NCBI RefSeq assembly: GCF_003030465.1
Contig: NZ_CP028339.1
Coordinates: 1-64,000, forward strand
From: Thauera aromatica K172
GTDB taxonomy: Bacteria > Pseudomonadota > Gammaproteobacteria > Burkholderiales > Rhodocyclaceae
DNA: 64,000 nucleotides
Direction: 5' to 3'
The translations under genes and the position numbers were made by a program. A model generated the notes under the pieces. That model worked only from the letters and a program-made list of their open reading frames with translations. It did no database searches and had not been told where the DNA came from. Within the stretch, counting starts at the first letter, position 1; each line of letters begins with the position of its first letter. Below, one piece after another: positions 20,284-33,048 of this stretch.

Positions 20284-20910
20284 CGCATTCCCCTCGTGCA
20301 TTGCGCCGCCACGCATCGGGCGTGGCGTTCCGGGTGCAGCCCTGCGGGGGCAATGCCGATGGCCGGGAAGGTCGGGATGGACCGGGGCCGGACCGCCATC
20401 GACGGTCGATGGGCGGGAAGCTGGAGAAAGCCCCGCGGCAGCTGCACGTTGAACGGGAGGCGCGGCGTGCGCGTCCCGGGCAAGGTGCCGTGCGGGGGGT
20501 GGGGCTCAGCCCCTGTGGTATCCCCGCACGGCCTGGAAAAGCACGGCGGGAGACCCTGTGACCTTGAATGCGAGCTGGGTCGCGAGATCGCGCAGCGGCG
20601 ACAGGATGCCGCGCGCGCGCAAACCGGCACCCGCGCGCAGCGAAGCGCGGCAAAGGGCGGAGCGGAGGCGAGCGGGCAGGGTCACGCGGTGCTCAATCGG
20701 TGGGAAAGGGCGGATTGTAGGCCAGGACGGACAATCTGTCCGCCCCTCCGCCTTGATCGGTGCTCTTGCGCGCCGAGATCGGTATGGACACCGCCCGCTT
20801 CGGCAAATCGGGCCGGCGCGGGCACCGGATCCGGACGAAGGCCTGAAGTCCGGGACGGGGCGCCATCGCGGCTCCATGCTCTTCCAGCTCCGTGCTCTTC
20901 CGATTCTGCA
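20284..20910. other. Divergent intergenic region with a strong hairpin
   Basis: About 630 bp lie between the leftward beta-helix gene and the rightward zinc-receptor operon. The notable element is a nested inverted repeat at 20,488-20,531: outer arms CCGTGCGGGG/CCCCGCACGG and inner arms GGGGCT/AGCCCC. No run of T follows on either strand. The open frames here are GC-rich shadows without domains. The right end becomes AT-richer toward the promoter. Confidence 0.5.
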
Positions 20911-20953
20911 TTATTGCAACTCCGTTGCCTTAAAGCGCTTGTCCGCCTAGAAT
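20911..20953 (+). promoter_or_regulatory. Promoter with overlapping palindromic operator upstream of the znuD-like receptor
   Basis: TTGCCT (20,925-20,930), a 17-bp spacer and TAGAAT (20,948-20,953) make a plausible promoter. A 23-bp imperfect palindrome, TTAnnGCAAC-TCC-GTTGCnnTAA (20,911-20,933), covers the -35 box. Because the operon encodes a zinc receptor, a Zur-type repressor is the natural candidate, but the half-site differs from the Zur boxes I know (TGTTAT...), so the identity of the regulator is open. Confidence 0.55.
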
Positions 20954-20959
20954 GCGCCG

Positions 20960-21424
20960 ATGCTCCCCACCGCCCCCGCAGCCCGGCTCCGCGCCGGGCT
21001 GCGCGCTTTCCTCCCCGCGCCGCCGTCCTTCCCTCGCCTCGCACGACGCGTGGGCGGCCGCTGCACGGACGCGGTCTGGGCGCTCCTGCTTGCCATCGCG
21101 ATCGCCCTGCCCAGCCTCCAGGTCGAGCAATTCGCCCACGCCCTGTCCCACCTGGCGGCCCCGGCGCGGCTCGCCGAGGGGCTACCGGGCACCGGGCAGG
21201 TCCGGGGCGAGGACAGCGGCGGCGACCTCGCAACGCCCTGTCTGGAATGCCTCGCGCTCGCCGCGCTCGACCTCCCCCTGCACCCACGCGCAGCCGTCCC
21301 GGTCGCCGATGGCGGAGCGTCCACCCCGCCCGCCGCAGCGGACGCGGCCCCCTTCGCCAGCCGCAGGCTGAGGCCGCACTGCCGGGCCCCGCCTTCTGCG
21401 CCGCTGCGCCAAGCCCTCACCTGA
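20960..21424 (+). CDS. Small predicted exported/membrane protein with a CxxC motif
   Basis: The frame is up to 154 aa. One hydrophobic segment (VWALLLAIAIALPSLQV) is followed by a His-containing stretch (AHALSHL), then TPCLECLALAALD with a Cys-x-x-Cys pair. The pattern recalls small DUF2946-type proteins found beside metal transport genes, but the match is loose. ATG 20,960 coincides with the expected transcription start, giving a leaderless message; GTG 21,050, just before the hydrophobic helix, is an alternative start. The znuD-like receptor gene starts 120 bp downstream. Confidence 0.55.
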   Translation: MLPTAPAARLRAGLRAFLPAPPSFPRLARRVGGRCTDAVWALLLAIAIALPSLQVEQFAHALSHLAAPARLAEGLPGTGQVRGEDSGGDLATPCLECLALAALDLPLHPRAAVPVADGGASTPPAAADAAPFASRRLRPHCRAPPSAPLRQALT

Positions 21425-21544
21425 GCGCGCCGGGCCGCCCGCCCGACGCTCATCCCCCTTGCCCGTCCCCTGCCCATCCGTCGCCCCGGCGCGGATCGCG
21501 GGCGTGTCTTGCCGCGCCCGCACACAGCACGAAGGAAAACACCG

Positions 21545-23602
21545 ATGTCCCGCCGCTACCCCGTTCCGACCCCGCTCATGCTGGGTCTTGTCCTTGCGTT
21601 TGGTCCGTGTCTTGCCCGGGCCGACGACACCGCACTCACTCCCGTCACCGTTTCCGCCAGTGCGCTCACGCTCGGCAGCGCGCAGATGAGCACTCCGGTC
21701 AGCGTGCTCGCCGGCGACGAACTTGTCCGCCGCCGCACCGCCACGCTGGGAGAAACGCTGGCCGGCGAACCCGGCATGGCCGCCAGCCATTTCGGCGCCG
21801 GCGCCAGCCGGCCGATCATCCGCGGCATGGACGGCCCGCGCGTCAAACTGCTGTCCGACGGCAGCGAGATCATGGACGCCTCCACCATCAGCCCCGACCA
21901 CGCGGTCGCGCTCGAGCCGATGCTGAGCCGGCAGATCGAAGTGCTGCGCGGCCCCTCCGCGCTGGCCTACGGCGGCGGCGCGCTCGGCGGCGTCGTCAAC
22001 GTGCTCGACTACCGCATCCCCACGGCGCCGCCCGCGCACGGCGTGGAAGGCAGCGTCGAACTGACCGCCGACCACGCCGCGCGCGGCGCCGCCGGCGCCT
22101 TCGAGCTCACCGCCGGCAGCGGCAACTTCGCCGTCCATGCCGAAGGCCTCGCGCGCGACGCACGCGACTACCGTGTCGGCAGCGGGTGGGCCGCGGGCAG
22201 CCGGGTGGCAGGCAGTTACAACCAGACCGAAAGCGGCAGTTTCGGTATGTCCTGGGTGGGCGAGCGCGGCTATCTCGGCCTCGCCTTCACCCGCCAGCAG
22301 AACGAATACGGCCTCCCCGGCGGCGGCCACGAATATGAAGCCTGCCACCTGCACGGTGGGCACCTGCACTGCGGCGAGGACGGCGATGAGCACGGCGGCG
22401 AGCACGATCACGACGCCGCGCTCGCCGGCACACCCTACGTCGACCTCGACAGCGAGCGCTGGGACCTGCGCGGCGAACTGCTCGAACCTTTCGCCGGCTT
22501 CAGCCACGCCCGCCTGCGCGCCTCCCACACCGACTACGGCCACGACGAAATCGAGCACGAGGACGGCATCGCCAGCGTCGGCACCCGCTTCCGCAGCAAG
22601 GCCGGCGACGCCCGCCTCGAGCTCGAGCACGTCCCGCTCGGCGGCTGGCGCGGCGTGATCGGGCTGCAGACCGGCCGTCGCGACTTCCGCACCGACGGCG
22701 ACGAAGTCTACGTGCCGCCGACGATCACCGCCAAGCACGCCGCCTTCCTGATCGAGGAATACACCTTCGCCGACTGGCGCTTCGAAGCCGGCCTGCGCCA
22801 GGAATGGCAGCGCATCGACGTCGACGGCCCCGAGCACGACCGCAGCCACCGCGGCAGCTCGGTGTCGGTGGGGGCGGTGTGGGATTTCGCCCCGCAGCAC
22901 AGCCTGAGCACAACGCTGTCGCGCACCCGGCGGCTGCCGAGCGCCGAGGAGTTGTACGCCGACGGCCCGCACACCGCCACCCTCACCTGGGAGCGCGGCA
23001 ACCCGGACCTGAAGGCCGAAACCGCCCACAACATCGACCTCACCCTGCAGCGCAGGGCGGGCCCCACCACCTTCTCGATCAGCGTCTTCCACAACCGCAT
23101 CGACGACTACATCCACGCCCGCACCCTCGACGCCGATGAAGACTTCCGCCTCATCGAGTACGCCCAGCGCGACGCCCGCTTCAGCGGGGTCGAAGGCGCC
23201 CTCCGCCGCCAGCTCGACGCCATCTTCGGCCTCACCCTGTTCGGCGACTACGTCCGCGCCCGCTTCGACGCCGGCGCAGGCGACCGCGACCTGCCGCGCA
23301 TCCCGGCGCACCGCGTCGGTCTGCGGCTCGATGCGAAGTGGAATGCCTGGGAGGCCGAGGCGGAGCTGTTGCGCGTCGGCCGGCAGGACGAGGTGGCGGA
23401 GTTCGAGACGAGCACCCCGGGCTACAACATGCTCAACCTCGACCTGAGCTACCGCGGCCGTCACCACGGCATTCCGTGGCAGATCTATCTGAAGGGCAGC
23501 AACCTGACCGATGAACTGGCCTACGCCCACAGCTCCTTCATCAAGCGCGCCGCCCCGCTCGCAGGGCGCAACCTCAGCGTCGGTATCAGAGTATCGTTCT
23601 GA
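21545..23602 (+). CDS. znuD: TonB-dependent outer-membrane receptor, ZnuD-like (zinc)
   Basis: The 685-aa outer-membrane receptor probably imports zinc with TonB energy. It starts at ATG 21,545 after AAGGAAAA, with a signal peptide ending near LARADD. The plug domain holds GASRPIIRGMDGPRVKLLSDG and VLRGPSALAYGGGALGGVVNVLD. A His/Asp/Glu/Cys-rich loop at about residues 259-290 (CHLHGGHLHCGEDGDEHGGE) is the ZnuD hallmark for metal capture. The barrel ends in the C-terminal Phe needed for outer-membrane insertion. The promoter palindrome upstream suggests metal-dependent repression. Nickel or copper as substrate is possible but less likely. Confidence 0.9.
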   Translation: MSRRYPVPTPLMLGLVLAFGPCLARADDTALTPVTVSASALTLGSAQMSTPVSVLAGDELVRRRTATLGETLAGEPGMAASHFGAGASRPIIRGMDGPRVKLLSDGSEIMDASTISPDHAVALEPMLSRQIEVLRGPSALAYGGGALGGVVNVLDYRIPTAPPAHGVEGSVELTADHAARGAAGAFELTAGSGNFAVHAEGLARDARDYRVGSGWAAGSRVAGSYNQTESGSFGMSWVGERGYLGLAFTRQQNEYGLPGGGHEYEACHLHGGHLHCGEDGDEHGGEHDHDAALAGTPYVDLDSERWDLRGELLEPFAGFSHARLRASHTDYGHDEIEHEDGIASVGTRFRSKAGDARLELEHVPLGGWRGVIGLQTGRRDFRTDGDEVYVPPTITAKHAAFLIEEYTFADWRFEAGLRQEWQRIDVDGPEHDRSHRGSSVSVGAVWDFAPQHSLSTTLSRTRRLPSAEELYADGPHTATLTWERGNPDLKAETAHNIDLTLQRRAGPTTFSISVFHNRIDDYIHARTLDADEDFRLIEYAQRDARFSGVEGALRRQLDAIFGLTLFGDYVRARFDAGAGDRDLPRIPAHRVGLRLDAKWNAWEAEAELLRVGRQDEVAEFETSTPGYNMLNLDLSYRGRHHGIPWQIYLKGSNLTDELAYAHSSFIKRAAPLAGRNLSVGIRVSF

Positions 23603-23621
23603 ATCCGTCCCCCGCCACCCG

Positions 23622-24191
23622 ATGCGCGAAATGATCACCGCCCGCACCAAAACCGCCCCCCTGCCTGCCGCCGCGGAGCGGCGCAGCTCCGGCTATCTGG
23701 CCGGCTACCCGCCCGCGCTGGTGCATCAGGTGGAGGCTGCGATCGCGCAGGGCAGCCTCGCCGACGCCCTGCGCCGGCGCTATCCGCAGGCGCACGACGT
23801 GCGTTCCGACCGTGCGCTCCACGACTACGTCCAGGCGCTCAAGGCCGCCCACCTGCGCAGCGCGCCGCCGCTCGCCAAGGTGCGCTTCGACAACACCCTG
23901 CACGTGATCCGCAACGCGCTCGGCACCCACACTGCAGTCTCGCGCGTGCAGGGGGCGCGGCTCCAGGCCAAGCGCGAGATCCGCATCGCCACGCTGTTCC
24001 GCGCGGCGCCGGAAGCCTTCCTGCGCATGATCGTCGTGCACGAGCTCGCCCACCTGCGCGTGCGCGATCACGACAAGGCCTTCTACCAGCTCTGCCTGCA
24101 CATGGCGCCGGACTACCACCAGTACGAGTTCGACCTGCGCGCCTACCTCGCCTACCGCGAGGCGGGTGGCGAGGCGCTGTGGGGAACGTAG
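23622..24191 (+). CDS. YgjP-like zinc metallopeptidase-domain protein
   Basis: The protein is about 189 aa (ATG 23,622; a second Met follows at codon 4). It carries the HELAHLRVRDHDKAFY block: a zinc-binding HExxH with a downstream His, as in YgjP/WLM (DUF45-type) metallopeptidases. The preceding LAKVRFDNTLHVIRNALGTHTAVSRVQG segment is typical of the family's strands. It starts 19 bp after the znuD-like gene and may be co-transcribed, which would link two zinc-related proteins. Substrate unknown. Confidence 0.85.
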   Translation: MREMITARTKTAPLPAAAERRSSGYLAGYPPALVHQVEAAIAQGSLADALRRRYPQAHDVRSDRALHDYVQALKAAHLRSAPPLAKVRFDNTLHVIRNALGTHTAVSRVQGARLQAKREIRIATLFRAAPEAFLRMIVVHELAHLRVRDHDKAFYQLCLHMAPDYHQYEFDLRAYLAYREAGGEALWGT

Positions 24192-24207
24192 GGAAAGGAA
24201 CCCAAAG

Positions 24208-24243
24208 AAACCGCCCACGCCGCGCGGCGCACGGCGTGGGCGG
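24208..24243 (-). terminator. Rho-independent terminator of katG
   Basis: A 12-bp perfect stem (24,211-24,222 with 24,232-24,243, arms CCGCCCACGCCG/CGGCGTGGGCGG) lies 25 bp beyond the katG stop. On the minus strand it is followed by TTTCTTT. It sits between convergent genes and may serve both. Confidence 0.75.
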
Positions 24244-24268
24244 AAGGGCGGTGTGAGCGCGGCCCGGA

Positions 24269-28462
<4,194 letters not shown>

Positions 28463-28610
28463 GGCAGGCCCTCACCCGGCGGACGGCGCCCGGGCGCCGA
28501 TCCGCTGGCGCCGCTGTACACGCCGGTACAAGCCCGATCCATGCCGTGGTGCACACTCTTCCTCGCCGGGCCCTCACTTTCCGGGACCGGAGCCCTCGCA
28601 GGAAGCCCCC

Positions 28611-29939
28611 ATGAACAAGATCAAGCTCGCATTCGTCCTCGTTTCCGCCACCCTCACCCTCCTGTGGTGGCTGGCCGACCCGCTGCTGCTGCAGGGCAGC
28701 CGTTTCTTCGCCGTGCGCGGCATCCTGGTCGATTACACCGGGGTGCTGGCGATGGGCATGATGAGCGTCGCCATGCTGCTCGCCCTGCGCCCGGTGGCGC
28801 TCGAGCCGCTGCTCGGCGGCATGGACAAGGCTTACCGCCTGCACAAGTGGCTGGGCATCGGCGGGCTGACGCTCGGCACCGTCCACTGGCTGTGGGCCAA
28901 AGGCCCGAAGTGGGCGGTGGGCTGGGGCTGGCTGGAAAAACCCGCCCGCGGCCCGCGCCCCGAGCAGACGGTGGAGCTGTTCCGCTTCTTCCAGGAACAG
29001 CGCGGCCTCGCCGAGGCGATCGGCGAATGGGCGTTCTACGCCTTCGCCGTCCTGGCCGCGATCGCGCTGATCAAGCGCTTCCCCTACCGCCGCTTCCTCC
29101 AGACCCACCGTGTGATGGCGGCGGTCTACCTGGCCCTGGTCGCCCATGGCGTGATCCTGCTGCCCTTCGCCTACTGGCCGACCCCGCTCGGCGTCCTGCT
29201 GGGCGCGCTGATGGCCGCCGGCAGCGTCGCCGCAGCGATGTCGCTCGCCGGGCGCATCGGGCGCAAGCGGCGCGCCGAGGGCGAGATCGAAACCCTGGTC
29301 CACCACCGCGCCAATCACGTCCTCGAAGTCGGCCTGCGCCTGAACACGCCGTGGCGCGGCCACCAGGCCGGGCAGTTCGCCTTCGTCACCTTCGATCCGC
29401 AGGAAGGGCCGCACCCCTTCACCATCTCCTCGGCGTGGACCGGCGACGGGCGGATGCGCTTCATGATCAAGGCGCTCGGCGACTACACCCGCAGCCTGCC
29501 GGCAACACTGAAGAGCGGCGATCCGGTACGCGTCGAAGGCCCGTACGGCCGCTTCGATTTCGGCGGCGCACAGCCGCGCCAGATCTGGGTCGCCGGCGGC
29601 ATCGGCATCACCCCCTTCGTCGCCCGCCTGCAGACGCTCGCCAGCGAAGCCGGCACCACGCCGGTGGATCTGTTCTACAGCACGAGCGCGCCGGACGAAG
29701 GCTTCATCGCCCGTCTGCGCGAGCTCGCGGCCCGCGCGAAGGTGCGCCTGCACGTCCTCGTCGCCGCCCGCGACGGCCGCCTCGATGCCGACGCGATCTG
29801 CCGCGAGGTGCCGGACTGGCAGGCCGCCGGAGTGTGGTTCTGCGGCCCCGCGGGCTTCGGCCGGGCGCTGCGCACCGCCTTCGCCGGCCGCGGCCTCGGC
29901 CCCGAACGTTTCCACCAGGAACTGTTCGAAATGCGCTGA
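28611..29939 (+). CDS. Ferric-reductase-like flavocytochrome (copy 1)
   Basis: The 442-aa protein combines about six membrane helices with a C-terminal FAD/NAD(P)-binding ferredoxin-reductase module. Heme-ligand candidates are the histidines in LHKWLGIGGLTLGTVHWLW and QTHRVMAAVYLALVAHG. The reductase part has HPFTISSAWT (flavin), VAGGIGITPFVARL and FCGPAGFGRALR (nucleotide). It would pass electrons from NAD(P)H to heme and across the membrane, in the manner of ferric reductases and NOX-like proteins. A close paralogue lies at 47,065. Electron acceptor unknown. Confidence 0.85.
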   Translation: MNKIKLAFVLVSATLTLLWWLADPLLLQGSRFFAVRGILVDYTGVLAMGMMSVAMLLALRPVALEPLLGGMDKAYRLHKWLGIGGLTLGTVHWLWAKGPKWAVGWGWLEKPARGPRPEQTVELFRFFQEQRGLAEAIGEWAFYAFAVLAAIALIKRFPYRRFLQTHRVMAAVYLALVAHGVILLPFAYWPTPLGVLLGALMAAGSVAAAMSLAGRIGRKRRAEGEIETLVHHRANHVLEVGLRLNTPWRGHQAGQFAFVTFDPQEGPHPFTISSAWTGDGRMRFMIKALGDYTRSLPATLKSGDPVRVEGPYGRFDFGGAQPRQIWVAGGIGITPFVARLQTLASEAGTTPVDLFYSTSAPDEGFIARLRELAARAKVRLHVLVAARDGRLDADAICREVPDWQAAGVWFCGPAGFGRALRTAFAGRGLGPERFHQELFEMR

Positions 29940-29963
29940 GCGCGCATGCCCCGGCTCTCCTGC

Positions 29964-30968
29964 CTACTTGCCCTGCTGCGCTCCGCCTTCCCGGAGCGGG
30001 CCGTACTCCACCGGCACCCAGGCGTAGCCCGTCGCCTCCGGGCGCACGCGGCCCAGCCCGGGAAAGGGCAGGTGCGCGCCGGCGACCCACCAACCCTCGT
30101 CCGCCGCCCGGGCAAGAACCGCCTGGCGGGAGCGGACCGCCTGCGCCGGGTCCACGTCGAATTCGATCGACACGACGGGGCGGGCGAACTGGACCCCATG
30201 GGCGTGGATGATGTCGCCCCAGATCAGCAGGCGCTCGGCCCCCGACTGCAGCAGGTACGACGCATGCCCCGGCGTGTGCCCCGGCGTGGGGACGACCCCG
30301 ATGCCGCCCGGCAGGGTCTCGCCTTTGGCGAAAGTCCGGAACCGGCCTTGTGCCGCATACGGCGCGAGCGCGGCCTGCGCCATGCCGAAGAACGCCCGGC
30401 GTGCTTCGGGCGCCGCTGCGGCGGCGCCGGGATCGAGCCAGTAGTCCGCGTCCTCTTTCGCCCCCCACACCGTCGCGCGCGGAAACACGGCCTGGCCTTC
30501 GGCCGAAACCAGGCCGCAGAGATGGTCGGGGTGCATGTGGGTCAGCAGCACCGTATCGACCTCCTCGGGACGGTAGCCTGCGGCCCGCAGGTTATCGACG
30601 AGATGGCCCATGGTCGGGCCGAAACAGCGCGCCGCACCGGCGTCCACCAGGATCAGGTTGTTCCCGCCATGCACCAGGTAGCCATTGACCGCGGTCTGCA
30701 CGCCGTCATCGCCGGCCTGGAAAGTCCGCGCGAGCAGGGTCTGGATTTCCTTCGCCTCGAGCCCTTGCAGCAGTTGCGGCGCGAGCTTGACGTAGCCGTC
30801 ATAAAGGGCGGTGACCGTGTGTGCGCCGACGGCCTGGTGGAAGAATCCGGGCACCTGGACGGTGGGGGACGGCGGCACGCCTTGGGCACCGGCAGCGGAA
30901 GCCGCCAGTCCGAACGCGGCGAGCGCCAGCAGGCGGCGGACCGAAGTGAAACGGGAATGAGCGTGCAT
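29964..30968 (-). CDS. Secreted metallo-beta-lactamase-fold hydrolase
   Basis: The 334-aa protein has an N-terminal signal peptide (LLALAAFGLAASAAGAQG). The metal-binding HxHxDH motif appears as LLTHMHPDHLCGL, with a later TPGHTPGHASYLL His and IWGDIIHAH Asp/His completing a two-metal site. This is the periplasmic MBL-fold type related to lactonases and AHL-hydrolase-like enzymes; the substrate cannot be read from sequence. It converges on the ferric-reductase gene 24 bp away and stands alone. Confidence 0.88.
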   Translation of the reverse strand: MHAHSRFTSVRRLLALAAFGLAASAAGAQGVPPSPTVQVPGFFHQAVGAHTVTALYDGYVKLAPQLLQGLEAKEIQTLLARTFQAGDDGVQTAVNGYLVHGGNNLILVDAGAARCFGPTMGHLVDNLRAAGYRPEEVDTVLLTHMHPDHLCGLVSAEGQAVFPRATVWGAKEDADYWLDPGAAAAAPEARRAFFGMAQAALAPYAAQGRFRTFAKGETLPGGIGVVPTPGHTPGHASYLLQSGAERLLIWGDIIHAHGVQFARPVVSIEFDVDPAQAVRSRQAVLARAADEGWWVAGAHLPFPGLGRVRPEATGYAWVPVEYGPLREGGAQQGK

Positions 30969-31119
30969 CGCAGGATCTCCAACGAAACGAGGGAAAACGG
31001 ACCTCCGGCCCGGCCCGCATCATAGCCCCGGATCGGCAACGCCGCCCGGCGTCAGCGCCCGGGCGCGGTGCCGGCTCAGCGCCGCGCGCGGCACCGGGGC
31101 GGGTGGCGCGCGCATCCGC

Positions 31120-32298
31120 TCACGCCGCCGGGCGTTCCTGCCGGCGCCGGCGCACGCCGAGCCAGAGCAGGGCGAGGCCGGTGAGCAGGACCGGCACCAG
31201 CGAGCCGAGGTTGAGCAGCGTCCACCCCTGGGTCGTCACCAGCGCGCCGGAAGCGAACGAGGTCAGCGCCATCGTCGCGAACACGGCGAAGTTGATCGCG
31301 GCCTGGGCCTTGTCCTTTTCTTCCGGCCGGTAGGCCTGCATCGCCAGCGTCGTGCTGCCGGTGAACAGGAAGTTCCAGCCCACCCCGAGGAGGAACAGCC
31401 CGACCAGGAAGTGGTGCAGGTCCTGCCCGGAGAGCGCGACCGCGATGCATGCCGCATTGAGCACGACGCCCGCCCCCATGATCCTCAGGACCCCGAAGCG
31501 CTTGATCAGGTGGCCGGTGAAGAAGCCCGGCGCGAACATGCCGATGACGTGCCATTCGAGGACCAGCGCGGCATCGGCGAAGGGCATCCCGCACACATCC
31601 ATCGCCAGCGGCGTCGCCGCCATCAGCAGGTTCATGACGCCGCAGCCGAGCGCCGCCCCGGCGGTGGCGACGATGAACTCGGGCTGGCGCGCGATCGCCC
31701 CCAGCGTGCGCCCGGACGCCGCGCTGCCGATCCGGACCGGTTCGGGCGGGAAGCGGATCGCGGCCATCACCGCCATCGACACCAGCGCCACCGCGGCGAG
31801 CGCGAGATAGGAGCCGAGGAAGGGCATTCCCAGCGTGTCGCGGGTGTGGTTGGCGAGGTTGGGGCCGACCACCGCCCCGATCAGGCCGCCCGCCAGCACC
31901 AGCGAGACCGCTTTTTCGCGAAACACGGGCGGCGCCAGCTCGCCCGCGGCAAAGCGGTAGAGCTGGCCGTTGGCGCTGTAATAGCCGGCGACCACCGTGC
32001 CCGCGACGAGCAGCCAGAAGCTCCCGACCGAGAGCGCGAACGCGCACAACAGCACGCTCAGGAAGGCCACCAGCAGGCCGAGCTGGAACGAGACCTTGCG
32101 CCCCCAGCGCTGCTGGCTGCGCGCCACCAGTCCGGTCGACAGCGCGCCGCCGACGACGTAGCCCATCACCGGCAGCGTCGCCATCCACGGAACGGACGCC
32201 AGGCGCAGCCCGACCAGCCCGTTGATGGCGATGAAAACCACGTTGTTGGTCAGGAACAGGCCCTGTGCGATCGCCAGCAGCCAGAGATTCTTTTTCAC
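31120..32298 (-). CDS. MFS transporter
   Basis: This 392-aa protein has about 12 hydrophobic helices and a major facilitator loop (RSQQRWGRKVSFQLG) after helix 2, the usual Gly-Arg-Arg/Lys signature. Substrate unknown. It begins 10 bp after the LysE-type gene on the same strand, so the two exporters likely form one operon. Confidence 0.88.
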   Translation of the reverse strand: MKKNLWLLAIAQGLFLTNNVVFIAINGLVGLRLASVPWMATLPVMGYVVGGALSTGLVARSQQRWGRKVSFQLGLLVAFLSVLLCAFALSVGSFWLLVAGTVVAGYYSANGQLYRFAAGELAPPVFREKAVSLVLAGGLIGAVVGPNLANHTRDTLGMPFLGSYLALAAVALVSMAVMAAIRFPPEPVRIGSAASGRTLGAIARQPEFIVATAGAALGCGVMNLLMAATPLAMDVCGMPFADAALVLEWHVIGMFAPGFFTGHLIKRFGVLRIMGAGVVLNAACIAVALSGQDLHHFLVGLFLLGVGWNFLFTGSTTLAMQAYRPEEKDKAQAAINFAVFATMALTSFASGALVTTQGWTLLNLGSLVPVLLTGLALLWLGVRRRRQERPAA

Positions 32299-32308
32299 CC
32301 GGTCGTCC

Positions 32309-32941
32309 TCACAGCGAGTGCGCCGAGGACGCCAGCTTCAGCCCCAGCGCCGTCACCACGCCACCGGCGGCGCGGTCGATCCACGCCTTGAAGCGCAGGT
32401 AGGTGCGGCGCGGCTGTGCGGCCGAAAGCATCAGCGCGACCAGGGCATACCAGGCCGTCTCGATGACGAACACCAGGGCGGTGATTGCAATGCCGACCGC
32501 AAGCGCGGCGCCATCCGGCAGGAAGGCGGCGAAAACGCTCGCGTATACGATCGCAGCCTTGGGGTTGCTGAGCTGGGTGCCCAGCCCCAGGAGCAGCGAT
32601 CGGAGCGGACCGCCGCCGCCGTCCCCGGGTGCCGCCTGCACCGCCAGGGGCTGCTTCGCCCCGCGCCAGATCATCACCCCGAGATAGAGCAGGTAGATTC
32701 CGCCGGCGATCTTGAAGGCGACGTACAGGGCGGGAACGGAAACCAGCACCGCCTGCAGCCCGACCAGGGCCGCGACCGCGAACACGACGCCGCCGAGGCC
32801 CATCCCGACCGCCGCGGTGAGTCCGTTCACGCGGCCGGCGCACACCGCGGTGCGCGCGACCATGACGAAGCTGGGCCCGGGACTGACCGTGCCGACGATG
32901 AGGACGCCGACGATCCCTGCAAGGGAGAATATTTCATTCAT
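32309..32941 (-). CDS. LysE/RhtB family amino-acid exporter
   Basis: The 210-aa protein of six predicted helices carries the family's N-terminal signature GTVSPGPSFVMVARTAV and the GGIYLLYLGVMIWRG block. It starts at ATG 32,941 (the frame opens further upstream without support). LysE/RhtB proteins export amino acids or homoserine-like compounds. The MFS gene follows after 10 bp. Confidence 0.92.
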   Translation of the reverse strand: MNEIFSLAGIVGVLIVGTVSPGPSFVMVARTAVCAGRVNGLTAAVGMGLGGVVFAVAALVGLQAVLVSVPALYVAFKIAGGIYLLYLGVMIWRGAKQPLAVQAAPGDGGGGPLRSLLLGLGTQLSNPKAAIVYASVFAAFLPDGAALAVGIAITALVFVIETAWYALVALMLSAAQPRRTYLRFKAWIDRAAGGVVTALGLKLASSAHSL

Positions 32942-33048
32942 GATTTTTTCCTGCGAAAGGCGGAGGATACCGCAGCACACCCGTTCGGGCAGCGGCGCGC
33001 ACGCCCTCGCACTCGGGCATACTGGCGCGCCCAGCGCCGGAGTGCCCC

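Noticed and set aside
19642-22338. 898-codon + strand frame across the beta-helix gene and the start of the receptor gene
   Set aside because: It overlaps two better supported genes in other frames and is Arg/Pro-rich without domains.
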